A stretch of DNA of 64,000 bases from Limnomonas spitsbergensis (taxonomy: Eukaryota; Chlorophyta; Chlorophyceae; Chlamydomonadales): positions 2,046,001 through 2,110,000 of the forward strand of contig JAYJMM010000112.1 in NCBI GenBank assembly GCA_037349105.1, in the 5' to 3' direction. Both the position numbers and the translations under genes were made by a program. Shown in pieces: positions 1 to 11,519 of this stretch. Each line of letters opens with the position of its first letter. The first letter of the stretch is position 1. The notes below the pieces were generated by a model. It had not been told where the DNA came from and did not search any database. It saw only the letters and a list, made by a program, of their open reading frames with translations.

Positions 1-549
1 GGGAGGCCGTGGGAAGGGGTTATTCTGGGTGCTGGCAGTGGGGCATTTCTGGCTGCTTGCATTATTGCTTATGGAGCTGCCATGGCTGTGCGAGTAGAGT
101 TGAAGAATGAAGGCCAGTCAGAGGTATTTTCCAGATTCCAGGGTGTTCTATTAGCTCACCACATTCCCCCCGCTCGCACATCCGTCAGTCACGGCATCAA
201 TCTGAGTAGCTGTGCAACGTTGCCCACTCTCCAAGTTGTTGGTGACGGGGGCACTCCCGCATTACAGAAGGCCGTATTTTGCTTATGCGATGGATTCACG
301 GAGGTTGACCACGCGCACATCTTTGGCATACTAGTGGGGGATGATGCGATGGTGCAGGTGTTCATTTGCAGCCATGGCAAGTCCTCAGGGGATGTCTTCA
401 TGACGGCGGGACCCATATGCAGTGCTTTGAATAATGCCTCATCCAGCACTATGTTTGTGCATGAGGACGCATCCACTGTCAGCATATTTGGTAGCCATGC
501 TCAAAAGACGCTGCTTGTTTTTGCCCGCAAGGTGGCCACTAGTACTTGA
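1..549 (+). CDS. 3' end of an unrecognised gene with one membrane helix (partial)
   Basis: The frame is open from the first base of the window to a TGA at 547-549, so this is the C-terminal part (about 182 residues) of a longer protein. The first ~28 residues are strongly hydrophobic (GVILGAGSGAFLAACIIAYG), reading as one transmembrane helix. A mixed, non-repetitive tail of about 150 residues follows, with several cysteines and a basic end. An intron inside the stretch cannot be excluded. I do not recognise the family. Composition is ordinary, unlike the satellite frames elsewhere in the window, which is the main reason to call it coding. A start at 82 would truncate the helix, so I treat the frame as entering from upstream. 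Confidence 0.4.
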   Translation, partial: GRPWEGVILGAGSGAFLAACIIAYGAAMAVRVELKNEGQSEVFSRFQGVLLAHHIPPARTSVSHGINLSSCATLPTLQVVGDGGTPALQKAVFCLCDGFTEVDHAHIFGILVGDDAMVQVFICSHGKSSGDVFMTAGPICSALNNASSSTMFVHEDASTVSIFGSHAQKTLLVFARKVATST

Positions 550-1540
550 GGAGCTTGCTACGGAACATGCGCATGCTGAATTACTGGCACTCACCTTGGT
601 ATGGGGCTTTGTTTCATCCTGGCTGTGACTGCGGCTCCTCCTTGCTTGAGTTATGAGGCTTTGCTTGTGCATGATGCCCAGTCGAGCGTGTTTCTCTTTT
701 GCCCCCATGGCTATGGCTAATAACTAACATCGTTCTTTAGGAAAGCACAAGGCTTTGTGTCATGTGCACGAGGCTTATTGTGCTCACGCTGAATAGGGTT
801 TTGTCTCACTTGCACGAGGCCATTATGACATGGAACAATCATTAATTGGGATCAGGTTTTCTTCTGGCATCAGCTTTCCGAAATGTTGAAGCACCTATGC
901 CGTTCAGTCCACTAGGTGAACATAAGCATGTGGTACTGGTAAAACATGTTCTGGTAAGACCTGCATGTTATGATGCCTACCGGTAAAATCTGGACTCAAT
1001 TCCGTGTAGCAATTTAATCCATGACTTAGGGATGGCCCTGCTCAATGGAAGGCTCGCACGGGCGCCCAATCGGCTGCACGGGCGCCCAATAGTTGCGCAA
1101 CTGTGTGGCAAGGAGCAACGTTTGGCAAGAGGGGAAATAAATAGCCTTTATGCCTCGCCATAGAGAAATACATGATGCAGATGAGCATGCACACTGCCCT
1201 CAAGTAAACCCGCAGACTGCCCACCAGTTACCCATGCATGCTGCCTACCGGCATGTACGAACACTTGTGCACAATTATTTGTGTGCTACGGTTTGTAGGA
1301 TACCTACAAAGGGAAACTCCTACAAGCTGTAGGACTCCTACAGTCCATAGCAGTGCTACACTGCTCTCATCTTTGTAGCAATGCAATACTGAAATATGCT
1401 ACAATATAGGAGTGCTACTAGCACTCCTACAAATCGGGACTAGTGCTACAAGGGGGGGTAGAATTCATAGTGGCCACCTTGCGACGAGAAAAACGGGATA
1501 GCAGTAAAAGCAGATTGTGCAGATCTTGCTGTTGTCAAAA
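550..1540. other. Intergenic stretch with a palindromic CTCCTACA cluster
   Basis: No gene seen. At 1040-1095 lies a diverged piece of the dispersed module described at 61840 (GGCCCTGCTCAA...GGGCGCCC). At about 1290-1450 CTCCTACA and its complement TGTAGGAG recur in both orientations, which could fold into hairpins. Confidence 0.5.
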
Positions 1541-1545
1541 CGGCA

Positions 1546-2324
1546 GTGCACAAACTTCCTCAAGACCTCCTTGGCAATATTCGTATTCGTGCTGGTAAAT
1601 GGAAAGCAGGTGAGACCACCCTTGCAGCCTGGAACGTATGCCGGGAGTGGCACGACTGGTTTCGCGACTTCCCGCCGTCCCGCCTGGGCGACCTCTTGAT
1701 CGAGGTCCACGGCACCGAGGAGGCCCTTATGCGAGCTGCAAAATGCAACACCAATACAGTGGTTACATGCGCAGTTGTGAGGCAGATCCTGGCTGCAGTT
1801 TGTGCGGGCTGACTGCCAGGATGGGCAAGTGCTGATACAATCAGCATGTTCTGGCAACCCAACTTAAGTTTGGATGCTTCTGGAGTGGTCGGAGCATGCA
1901 CCACGGGCAGACTGCTTGGAGCCGAGCATTGTGCGCTGCAGCTCAGGGTGGCCATGAGGTAATCACGCGCATGCTCCTGCAATAATGGCCTGAGTATGCA
2001 CCACGTGCAGACTGCCAAAATGGCCTGGTATTGCCCCTGGCAGCTTCAAGTGGCAACGCGGCCGTGGTACGCATGTTTTTAGAGTGGCCAGAGCATGCGC
2101 CTCATGCGGACTGCGAGAACGGCCAGGCTTTGTACTTTGCAATTTGGCAGGGCCATGAGGCTGCAGCGCGCACTCGTGCTTTTGGAGTGGCCAGAGCATG
2201 CACCTCGTGCGGACTTTGGGGGTGGTATGTCTTTGCGCGTAGCTCCTATCCGAAAGCGCCGACTGCTTCAGAGCTACATGGCTTCAGGTTGGTATTCAGT
2301 GACCAGGTGGTACTTAGAACCTAA
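1546..2324 (+). pseudogene. Decayed F-box-like / ankyrin-repeat gene
   Basis: The first part (1546-1812) encodes an F-box-like start (LPQDLLGNIRIRAG, then AAWNVCREWHDWF) followed by an LMRAAKCNT ankyrin-like edge, and stops at TGA 1810-1812. From about 1918 a second frame reads typical ankyrin units (ALCAAAQGGHEVITRMLLQ, then WPEYAPRADCQNG, LPLAASSGNAAVVRMFLEWP, and a third unit ALYFAIWQGHEAAAR). That frame carries an in-frame TAA near 1981. A shift near 2165 moves the last unit (LLEWPEHAPRAD) to another frame. Stops and shifts across the whole stretch make it a relic unless introns remove them. Ankyrin repeats bind proteins and an F-box would recruit a ubiquitin ligase; neither is testable from this remnant. 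Confidence 0.55.
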
Positions 2325-3360
2325 CTTTGTTGTCACTGTAATTCTCGTGTTGCTCTTTTCTTGGTGCTGGTCTTTGCTAGATGGATTTTTGGTGGGGATT
2401 TTTGCCTTGCCACTTTTTCTGTAGTGCTCGCACCTCCGTGCCTCATAGTCATCATCTGGTCCTTTGTTCTAGTGGCTCAATCTCTACATTTGCTTTCAGA
2501 GCGGGTAGGTTCGTTTGTTTTATAGCCTTGAACCTAGGGTGTTGCATTCTTGCCCTTGTTGCTCAGGGCTTATTTGCGGACGCATGTACCATCCATTACA
2601 TCCATGTGCACCTTGAACTGGTAATGCTGACATACAGTACCGGGTAGTCATTCTGAATGAGGTATTTGAAGCCATCCAAGTTTTAGTACCAGGTGCCCCG
2701 TGGATTAAAATCTTACATGTATTTGGCTCATCACCTCAATGCCAGTTCAGAGAGGCAAGCGAGGATATGTCTATCACTTCTTCAAGAAGCAAATATTAGA
2801 TGTAGTAAATGACCCTCCGCGTTTTATGGTAACTGAGAGCGACAAATGTGGACAGAAAACCATACAACACGGTACAACAAATGTGTCCTCCTCAACCTTA
2901 CATGCCTTCTACGGTATATATATGCTTCTTCCTTCCTTCCTGGGCGCCCATGATGCGGCCGAGCCTTTTTTTGCAGGGCCCAGAGGTGTAACGTCATTGG
3001 CATATTCATCGACCCAAAAATGTCAGTGTGCACAGATTAATTTTTCCACGTCAGCTACCGAGCGGCATGCAGTCAGATTTTAGTTGCCGGGTGCAGCATG
3101 CCCCGCTTCTTAGCCCATTGGCTGAAGACAGGCCAAGGTTAGGTTACAATTTGGCCAGCATTAGTTGGCAGCCCAGCAGCCTGTTCAAGGAAGCCTAGTG
3201 CGAACTAAAATAAAAGCGAGCCTGCAATATACAAGAGGTTAATGACGTTGCACCTCTGGGCCATGCTGAAATGATAAGCTCGAGCCTGCAATTTAAAAGA
3301 TGTGTGATAATCTTGAACACATGCCGATGATGATATACAAATATGTGGGCCATGCTCAGA
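2325..3360. other. Intergenic stretch with dispersed-repeat pieces
   Basis: No gene seen. Copies of the 58-bp dispersed module lie at 2945-3003 and, inverted and partial, at 3240-3275 and 3348-3370. The rest is unremarkable. Confidence 0.5.
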
Positions 3361-4569
3361 AGGCTCGGAATGTGTCACGCCATGTTTCAGTGACTGGTCT
3401 AATTCCGGAGCTCACCACAAACATGTCCTTGTGTATGCAACAACGCTGGTGCCTAAGATACAGCATAGGCCCCGGGACTAGTCCCTAGCTACCCTAGCCT
3501 GGCTCCAATTCTAGAGCAACATGAAGCATATGAAGGCAGATTCAGACTCCCAGCTATCCCCTTGCCAGCTTCCTCTCGGCTCCCCACCCGCCTCTGCCCA
3601 GCATCCTCTCAGGCAGCTTCCAACCGGCTAATTTATCCTCCTTGGTCCCAGGCGCCAACAGGTGCTGACACAGCTGGGGCTGCTCCATGTATGAGGTACC
3701 CTTCCGCAACTCGTAGCCAATCAGCGAAAAACCCGCCACCAGGGGGAGCAGTACGGCGAACATTAAAAAGACATACAGGGTCGTCCAGCCAGCCGTACCA
3801 CACAGCGCGGTACACGTGGATCGGGTTTCAAATTCCCAGTTTAGCGTGGGCTTAGAAGCGACGAGGGGGAGATGGGAGCCTATAGCTCACGCCATGTGCA
3901 AATTTAACATGGGAAGGCATCAAATAAAAAACAAGGCTCAACTCCCTCACTAAGGGTTTAGCACTGGGGATGTCATCAGGGTGTAAGCAGCAAAGCCGTT
4001 GTATACAGCAATTTTGAGGTTTGCACCAGCTTAACGCACGTCAGCATAACACTCTTTGCAGCACTTTTGCCTTCTGCACCAGCTTTGCAGCAGCCGAGCC
4101 GCTTTTTGCAGCAGTTCAAGCGCCCCCCCCCCCCGGATTTGTTTGCATGGAGGTGCTGACATGAACATCAAGCACACATGCGCATGCCAGGTCGATGATC
4201 AATAATGCCTTCACCATGCATGCCCTGCAATCATGTGCATGTCTGCATGCATCCCTCGATCTGGATGGCTGAATGTCAAGGAGCACGCATTCACATACGT
4301 ATACCCAGGACAGGGGGCAGAAAGGGTGCCCAGAAATCCTGTTACGTACGGTCACATGGGCGGCACCAGCAGCGGCACGCCCCAACCTCCAAGAACATAC
4401 GTCCCACCAGAAGCAAGCCCCCCACCTCCCAATGGCCACTGCCAGTGTTTCTTCATTCAGCTACAAAACCAGCTGCGGTAACCATGCACGAGGCCTTCGG
4501 TCAAAGGCCATGAGGTAGCTGAACTGTAGCTTAACGGCTGCTGAGTCACACGAATAAAACACAGCCCCA

Positions 4570-4905
4570 GACGCAGGTCTCATCTGCTACATCTGCAGCA
4601 GGCCCCATGAGGTAGCTGCACTGTAGTTGAACGGCTGCTGAGTCACAAAGACACAAAGCACAACAGATCCACAAATCACACAAACACAAAACATGCATTG
4701 GTGGGTCTTACCTGCTGCAGGCCCCATGAGGTAGCTGAACTGTAGCTGAACGGCTGCTGAGCCACACAGCCACAAAGCACAACGCATGCATTGGTGGGTC
4801 TCACCTCCAGCATGCCCCATACTCCCAAGAGAGCGCCCAGCTCCAGCGCGCCGTAGCTGTGCTTCCTGTCGGCCAGCGCCGGGCCACTTAGAGAAAACTG
4901 AGAAC
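4570..4905 (-). repeat. Three tandem copies of the exon 11 edge in the pseudogene arm
   Basis: On the minus strand the end of the exon 11 counterpart plus its donor (CTGCAG|GTAAGACC-like) and the following CTGCTGAGTCACA...GGTAGCTGAACTG stretch occurs three times: at the exon itself (about 4795-4815), near 4700-4780 and, most decayed, near 4575-4660. The intact gene has this junction once (52620-52730). Confidence 0.65.
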
Positions 4906-5239
4906 GGTGAAAGGGAGGAACCAGGGTTCAGTGCAAGCTGTGTCAGCAACACTAGAAGATGCTTTGAGGTTAAGGATTTAGGGAGTCGGGTTAAGCGTAT
5001 GCGGTTCTGGGGCTAAGAGATAAAAGTTTGAACAAAAGAGAAGGTCGGAAACATGAATCCGGTTATTTCGGAAAAGAATTTTTGGCCGATGGTGCACCGG
5101 TATTAACATGAGAAGAGGTGGGGCGTTACAGATATATACCGATACTAGGCAGGACTTGTACATCATGATGCAATATATGTGACCCTCGAGTTTGTGCACC
5201 CCCTCATGCCCTGGGTCCCAGTCACTGTTATCGGCAACA

Positions 5240-5355
5240 TGCTAGGTTCACCTTGCTATCCAGTGTCTAGTGTCTAGGGTTTGGGGGTTTAGGCCTTAGG
5301 GTTAACGCCCTGGGGTTTAGGGTTTAGGAACTAGGGTTCAGGGTTCAGAGTATAG
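5240..5355. repeat. Interstitial telomere-like patch
   Basis: Degenerate TTTAGGG/TTAGGG units (GGGTTTAGGGTTTAGG and variants) run through this stretch. Similar patches occur at 18880-18950, 35080-35140, 50595-50640 and 59080-59230. All are short and internal, so this is not a chromosome end. Confidence 0.6.
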
Positions 5356-6009
5356 GGATAATCGGTACATTCTCCGCCGTTCCCAACGACACGTCCTGTA
5401 ATTATTTATGAAATATGCGGGGGTATGCGCATGAACATTGTAACGTAAGCAAAACTACTGAGCCCATTTTGCATAGAGGTGTCGCACTTGAGACTAGAAA
5501 AACGCTATGTTTTTAATTTTGAGAGCGCAGGATCGCGGGACTTATCTTTAGAATGAGCTGTCCAGCTCCAGAGTCCCACACAGCCACACTGGATGTACAT
5601 CACACTGCCTTAGTGCATTTATGTACACCAATCACGGCGTTCATACCCCTTCCCAGCCCACTGCACTTCAGCAGGCCATCGCCCATTGTGTCCCGGTAGG
5701 TCCTCACCTCTGCCCCTAGCATCCTGTGAGGCTCCCGTCCCTGCCCCTGACGCCTCGGTAGGCCATGTCTTTGCCCCCGAAAACCTCCATCGGCCCCTGC
5801 CCTTGCCCCTGACAGCCTGGCAAGCCCTCACTCGTCCTCGCCCCCAAACCCTTGGGAAGCCCCCGCCCTCCGCATGCCGGCGGACCTCTGTCAAATCAGC
5901 ATGCCGCACCCTGGAAGGCCCTTGCCTCTGCCACTAGCAGGCACCTGGCATATACCGTCCAGCTCATCCGAGGACCCACCCCTGCCTGCACCCTAAAACT
6001 CAGCAGGGC

Positions 6010-8190
6010 CCTGTCACCTGGGTAGGCCAAACCCTGGTAGGCTAAACCTGGGTCGGATAAACCCTGGTAGGCTTAACCCTGGTAGGCTAAACCCTGGTAC
6101 AGTAAACCCTGGTATCCTTAACCCTGGTAGACTAAACCCAGGTAGGCTAAACCCTAGTAAAGTAAACCCTGGTAGGCTAAACCCTGGTAAAGTAAACCCT
6201 GGTAGGCTTAACCCTGGTAGGCTCAACCCTGGTAGGCTAAACCCTGATAGGCTTAACCCTGGTATCCTTAACCCTGGTAGGCTTAACACAAGTATCCTTA
6301 ACCCTGGTAGGCTAAACCCTGGTAGGCTAAACCCTGGTAGGCTAATCCTGGTAGGCTAAACCCTGGTAGGCTAAACCCTGGTAGGCTAAACCCTGGTAGG
6401 CTTAACCCTGGTAGGCTAAACCATGGTAGGCTAAACCCTGGTAGGCTTAACCCTGGTAGGCTAAACCCTGGTAGGCTAAACCCTGGTAGGCTTAACCCTG
6501 GTATCCTTAACCCTGGTAGGCTTAACCCTGGTATCCTTAACCCTGGTAGGCTAAACCCTGGTAGGCTAAACCCTGGTAGGCTAAACCCTGGTAGGCTTAA
6601 CCCCGGTAGGCTTAACCATGGTAGGCTAAACCCTGGTAGGCTAACCCCTGGTAAGCTTAACCCTGGTAGGCTAAACCCTGGTAGGCTAAACCCTGGTGGG
6701 CTTATTTCTGGTAGGCTAAAGCCTGGTAGGCTAAACCCTGGTAGGCTTATTTCTGGTAGGCTAAACCCTGGTAGGCTAAACCCTGGTAGGCTAAACCCTG
6801 GTGTGCTAAACCCTGGTAGGCTAAACCCTGGTAGGCTTAACCCTGGTAGGCTCAACCCTGGTAGGCTTAACCCTGGTAGGCTAAACCCTGGTAGGCTTAA
6901 CCCTGGTAGGCTTAACCCCGGTAGGATTAACCCTGGTAGGCTAAACCATGGTAGGCTAAACCCTGGTAGGCTAAACCCTGGTAGGCTTATTTCTGGTAGG
7001 CTAAACCCCGGTAGGCTTAACCCTGGTATGCTTATTTCTGGTAGGCTAAACCCTAGTAGGCCAAACTCTGGTAGGCTAAACCCTGGTAGGCTAAACCCTG
7101 GTAGGCTAAACCCTGGTAGGCTAAACCCTGGTAGGCTAAACCCTGGTAGGCTAAACCCTGGTAGGCTAACCCTGGTAGGCTAAACCCTGGTAGGCTAAAC
7201 CCTGGTAGGCTTAACCCTGGTAGGCTAAACCCTGGTAGGCTAAACCCTGGTAGGCTTAACCCTGGTAGGCTTAACCCTGGTAGGATAAACCATGGTGGGC
7301 TAAACACTGGTAGGCTTAACCCTGGTAGGCTAAACCCTGGTAGGCTAAACCCTGGTGGGCTGAACCCTGGTAGGCTAATCCCTGGTAGGCTAGACCCTGG
7401 TAGGCTAAACCCTGGTAGGCTAAACCCTGGTAGGCTTATTTCTGGTAGGCTTAACCCTGGTAGGCTATACCCTGGTAGGCTAAACCCTGGTGGGCTTAAC
7501 CCTGGTAGGCTTATTTCTGGTAGGCTTAACCCTGGTAGGCTATACCCTGGTAGGCTAAACCCTGGTAGGCGAATCCCTGGTAGGCTATACCCTGGTAGGC
7601 TAAACCCTGGTAGGCTAAACCCTGGTAGGCTAATCCCTGGTAGGCTAGACCCTGGTAGGCTAAACCCTGGTAGGCTAAACCCTGGTAGGCTTATTTCTGG
7701 TAGGCTTGACCCTGGTAGGCTAGACCCTGGTAGGCTAAACCCTGGTAGGCTAAACCCTGGTAGGCTTATTTCTGGTAGGCTTAACCCTGGTAGGCTATAC
7801 CCTGGTAGGCTAAACCCTGGTGGGCTTAACCCTGGTAGGCTAATTCCTGGTAGGCTTAACCCTGGTAGGCTAAACCCTGGTAAGCTAAACCCTGGTAAGC
7901 TAAACCCTGGTAAGCTTATTTCTGGTAGGCTTAACCCTGGTAGGCTATACCCTGGTAGGCTAAACCCTGGTAGGCTAAACCCTGGTAGGCTTATTTCTGG
8001 TAGGCTTAACCCTGGTAGGCTATACCCTGGTAGGCTAAACCCTGGTGGGCTTAACCCTGGTAGGCTAATTCCTGGTAGGCTTAACCCTGGTAGGCTTAAC
8101 CCTGGTAGGCTTAACCCTGGTAAGCTAAACCCTGGTAAGCTAAACCCTGGTGGGCTAAACCCTGGTGGGCTAAACCCAGGTAGGTTCTGC
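6010..8190. repeat. 15-bp minisatellite CCCTGGTAGGCTAAA, about 145 copies
   Basis: A nearly pure array of the 15-base unit with scattered variants (GGCTTAAC, TTATTTCTGG, TATACC). It lies in the pseudogene counterpart of intron 10. The intact gene has the same unit in the opposite orientation at 51560-52135, only about 38 copies. Because 15 is a multiple of 3, the array is open in several frames and gives spurious LPGFSLPG-type proteins. Confidence 0.95.
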
Positions 8191-11100
8191 TCTTCTTGAA
8201 AGGTCTGGTGACCACGCCCCCTACCGCCCCTAGCAATCCGGCAGGCCCTCGACCTTGTCCTCCACACACTGACTCCAGCAGAGCCTTGGCACCCGGGTAC
8301 CCTTGCAGGCCTCCCGAAGGATCTACCCTTTTCATAAGCCCCGGTGACCGAGGGCCCTCGACCTCGTCCTCGACACACGTAGAACCCAGGTGATCCGCCA
8401 CCCATCAGGTCCCGATCACGATGCCGCTTTTTGCACTAGCCTCTGAGACTAAGGCAAGACCACAGCAGCCTGGCAAGCCCCTCCCAGCAGGGGAAACCAC
8501 CTACCTCGAAAGCCCCAGTGACCATGTCGATCGCGTCCTGCTTCTTCGCGTCCAGGAACGAGGAGTGGAACCACCGCTCGATCGCAAAGTACAGGTGCCT
8601 GCCCACGCCCAGGCGGGCAGGTCACCGCCGGCACGGGCGGCCGGGCCTGCCATGCTGCCCAGCCCCGAAACCTGGTCGGAGGTGATGTTCCCCAGGTGCG
8701 TCCACAGCGTTCGCATGGCGGCCGACACCTTGAGGGCGTGAAATTTTAAACGGACTAAAATACTGGCAGGTCAGAAGATGTACAGATCACCATCAAATAT
8801 CCAGAGATTGATTCAAATGATTTAGAAATACGGCAATACACATTGATACCGGCAGATGCACCGGTGCACAGATTTACAGAACAACCTCTGCCGGTATTAT
8901 AATAATAATAATGATATCGGTAGCCTAAACAAATAAAATATGTTGTCTGATAAACATATACCGGTATGTACAATCTGGGGGCAAGATGGAGAACATGACA
9001 TCCACACAAAAAGCATGCCAACCCACGGTTGGGGCCCTAGCACGGGCAGAGAGCCATTCAGGCGGAGCTCCACTACCCTGGGGTGCATATTTCAGGGTTC
9101 AGGGCACAGACAGGACCAAGATGCTCAAGATCCGAGGCCTGATTTGTGGATCCGGAGGATATTTTCAAACCTAACGGGCACAGAAGACAGCTCATTGGCA
9201 TTTCTGTACATTCAAACAGACAGCACACAGGGAAAGAGCTATGGACTCCACACCCTGATGCACCATCACCCTTGCCCCCACCTCCACCTCTCAGGCTGCT
9301 CCACTCCCCCCACTTCTAACGTGCCACCTGCCACCTGCCACTTTGCCACCTGCCACCTCTCAGATTTCTCCACTCCTCCCACTTCAAACTTACATTGTCA
9401 CCTCTTCTGACACGTATCGCTTGCTACCAACCAAGTCAGCACGATGCGGCATGATACAGCATAGGTTCAGCCGGATTGAGCTACCAAGGAAGCAGATACG
9501 GCACGAAACAGCGTATGTTTAGCCGGAGAGTGCTACCACCCACCTGCCACCACCCACCTTCCACCACCCACCTTCCACCACCCACCTGTCAACATGCACC
9601 AGCAAGGCACCATCAACAACCTCATATGGGTATTGCCCCCAGAGCTCCCTCTCCCTCATCCATTTTACCCCTGCGCTGCGTAGATGCTTCCGCATAACAC
9701 ACACCCCTGCAGCCTCCTGCAACACGGCCACAACCTCACATGCACTGCATCGCCACCTCTCACTGGCCACCACTCACCTGCCACCCCTCACCACCAGCTC
9801 GCACCATGAGAGTATTCCTCCTTGAGCTCCGTCTCCTCATCCAGCAGCCCAGCGCTACATAGCTGATCCTGAAAGGCACACACCCCTACAGCCACATCCT
9901 CTACGGAACATCTTGTTTACTGCTTCTCCAACACCTAACCTGTCACCAACCACCCGCCACCCCTCAACACTACCACGCACCCCTACAGCCACCCTTTACA
10001 GAAAGAAAGAAAGTTCGGCCAAGTGGAGATCGTGAGAGTAAAGAAAATAGCGCAGGTTGGGCCGAAGCCACATTCACGCCGTTACCCTTTACACCTCAAC
10101 CTCTTGTTCACTCCGCCTTCTCCAGCTCCCAACCTCTGACCTGTCACAACCCACCCGCCACCCTCACCACTAGCACACATCTGAGGGCATTCCTCCTTGA
10201 GCTCCGTCTCCTCATCCAGCAGCCCAGCGCTACGCAGCTGCCCCTGCATCACGCACATTCCCACCACGGCCTGTACCGCCGCGCTCTCATCCACCGCTGC
10301 GTCCCAGCAGCTGCAGTACAGCACGCCCGCCTGGCGGAACGGTTGGATGGGGGGCAGATGAGTTGCTACCCCTGCCCCTGTCCCTTCTGCTGCTGCCACT
10401 GTAGCTGTTATCACTCCCGCAGCTGTTGCAGCTGCTACCACTGACGCAGCTGTTGCAGCTAGCCGTTACCACTGATGCAGCTGTTGCAGCTGTTACCACT
10501 GACGCAGCCGTTGCAGCTTAGTTACACCACTGACGCAGCTGTTGGCTGTTGCAGCTGCTGCTGCTTCCCCTCCTGCTGCTCCCGCTTCTGGGTCCTTAAC
10601 TGTTGCAGAGTAGGGAGAAGCCACTGAAGAGGATGCCCCTGTCCCGGGTTTGAGGTTAAGGGATCTTCAACCTCTGGAGTTCTGAATTTTCAGGTCGGTG
10701 ATCACGACCTAGCTTATAGACGCCAGGGTCAGCTACTGAGCTGCTCTGCCATGAAAGCTCATGACTGTTTGGATAGTCTGACCTTAATCCCAGGGCGGGC
10801 ACCAAGTAGGGGCGGGCACCAAGCGACAGCGGATATATCATCCCAGCTAGGATCAGGACTCACAATAGCAAGCAAACAGCAGAACACAGCACAGGCAGCA
10901 GCAGAAGCAGATGCAACAGAAAGGACACACAAGCAAACAGCAGCAGTAACATCTGATGCAATTACCCAGGTGTATGCACCTCTCGACTCTCAGTTTTCGA
11001 AACAATGTGGATCCAGGACAAGGCATGTGCACACCTACCACAACTCGCACCTAGCCGCCCAGCTCCTCAGTCGCGCACCTCCCGCCGCGCCAGAACCCAC

Positions 11101-11519
11101 AGCAATGTTGGCGGGCTCTGCGGGCTGGGGCTCTGCCGCCGTCGTGGTGGGTGCTGCCGTCGACGTTGTGGGCGCTGCCGCCGGAACAGCGGGCGCTGCC
11201 GCTGACGTGGCCGAGAAGTAGCCGAAGCGGCCAAGCTAGGTCTTCCCACACCTACTCCAACACCCGTGCCACACGGGTGGCGGTGCTGATTAGGCGCATG
11301 CCGTAGAGCCCGCTTTCGCCCCCAACCAGGCGGCCGCTTCAGTCCCTCCTGCTCCCCCTGCCCCCCCTCCCCCTCCCGCTGTACTGCCCGCTCCCGAAAC
11401 CCTGCAATGACTAGTAGGATAAGCCTGGGCTGAAGCAATCCAGACCGATTCCCTGAATGAAGTGAATGCTGTGGATGTGAATATGACTATGAATATGAAT
11501 GTGAGTTAGGAAGGAGAGT

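Larger units (their letters stand above)
3360..11440 (-). pseudogene. Antisense broken copy of the SAC1-like gene (exons 7-12)
   Basis: Read on the minus strand, this region carries, in order, counterparts of exons 7 (about 11440-11060), 8 (about 10440-10190), 9 (about 9090-9030), 10 (8728-8505), 11 (about 4905-4813) and 12 (3815-3554) of the gene at 37506-53826, with homologous introns between them. Lesions: the exon 12 acceptor AG is AC at 3816-3817; four extra bases in exon 12 shift the frame after WYGWLDDPV; the stop TAG has become TTA so the frame runs on; exon 10 has lost one A (GGCACC against GGCAACC), shifting the frame after AGGDLPAWAW; and exon 7 is frameshifted before its helix RVERVLEQV. 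The copy begins in mid-exon 7, so the 5' half is absent. The catalytic-loop variant (CWDAAVDES) also lacks the arginine. It is a duplicated pseudogene; transcription is unknown. Confidence 0.8.

Noticed and set aside
5240..5355. Chromosome end suggested by TTTAGGG units
   Set aside because: Short, degenerate and flanked by genes on both sides; interstitial only.
6010..8190. CRISPR-like regular repeats
   Set aside because: No unique spacers; pure tandem satellites in a spliced eukaryotic setting.
6014..8405. Long frames encoding LPGFSLPG repeats (91, 185 and 450 residues) and NPGRL repeats
   Set aside because: They are translations of the 15-bp satellite; the array is open on both strands because its period is a multiple of three.
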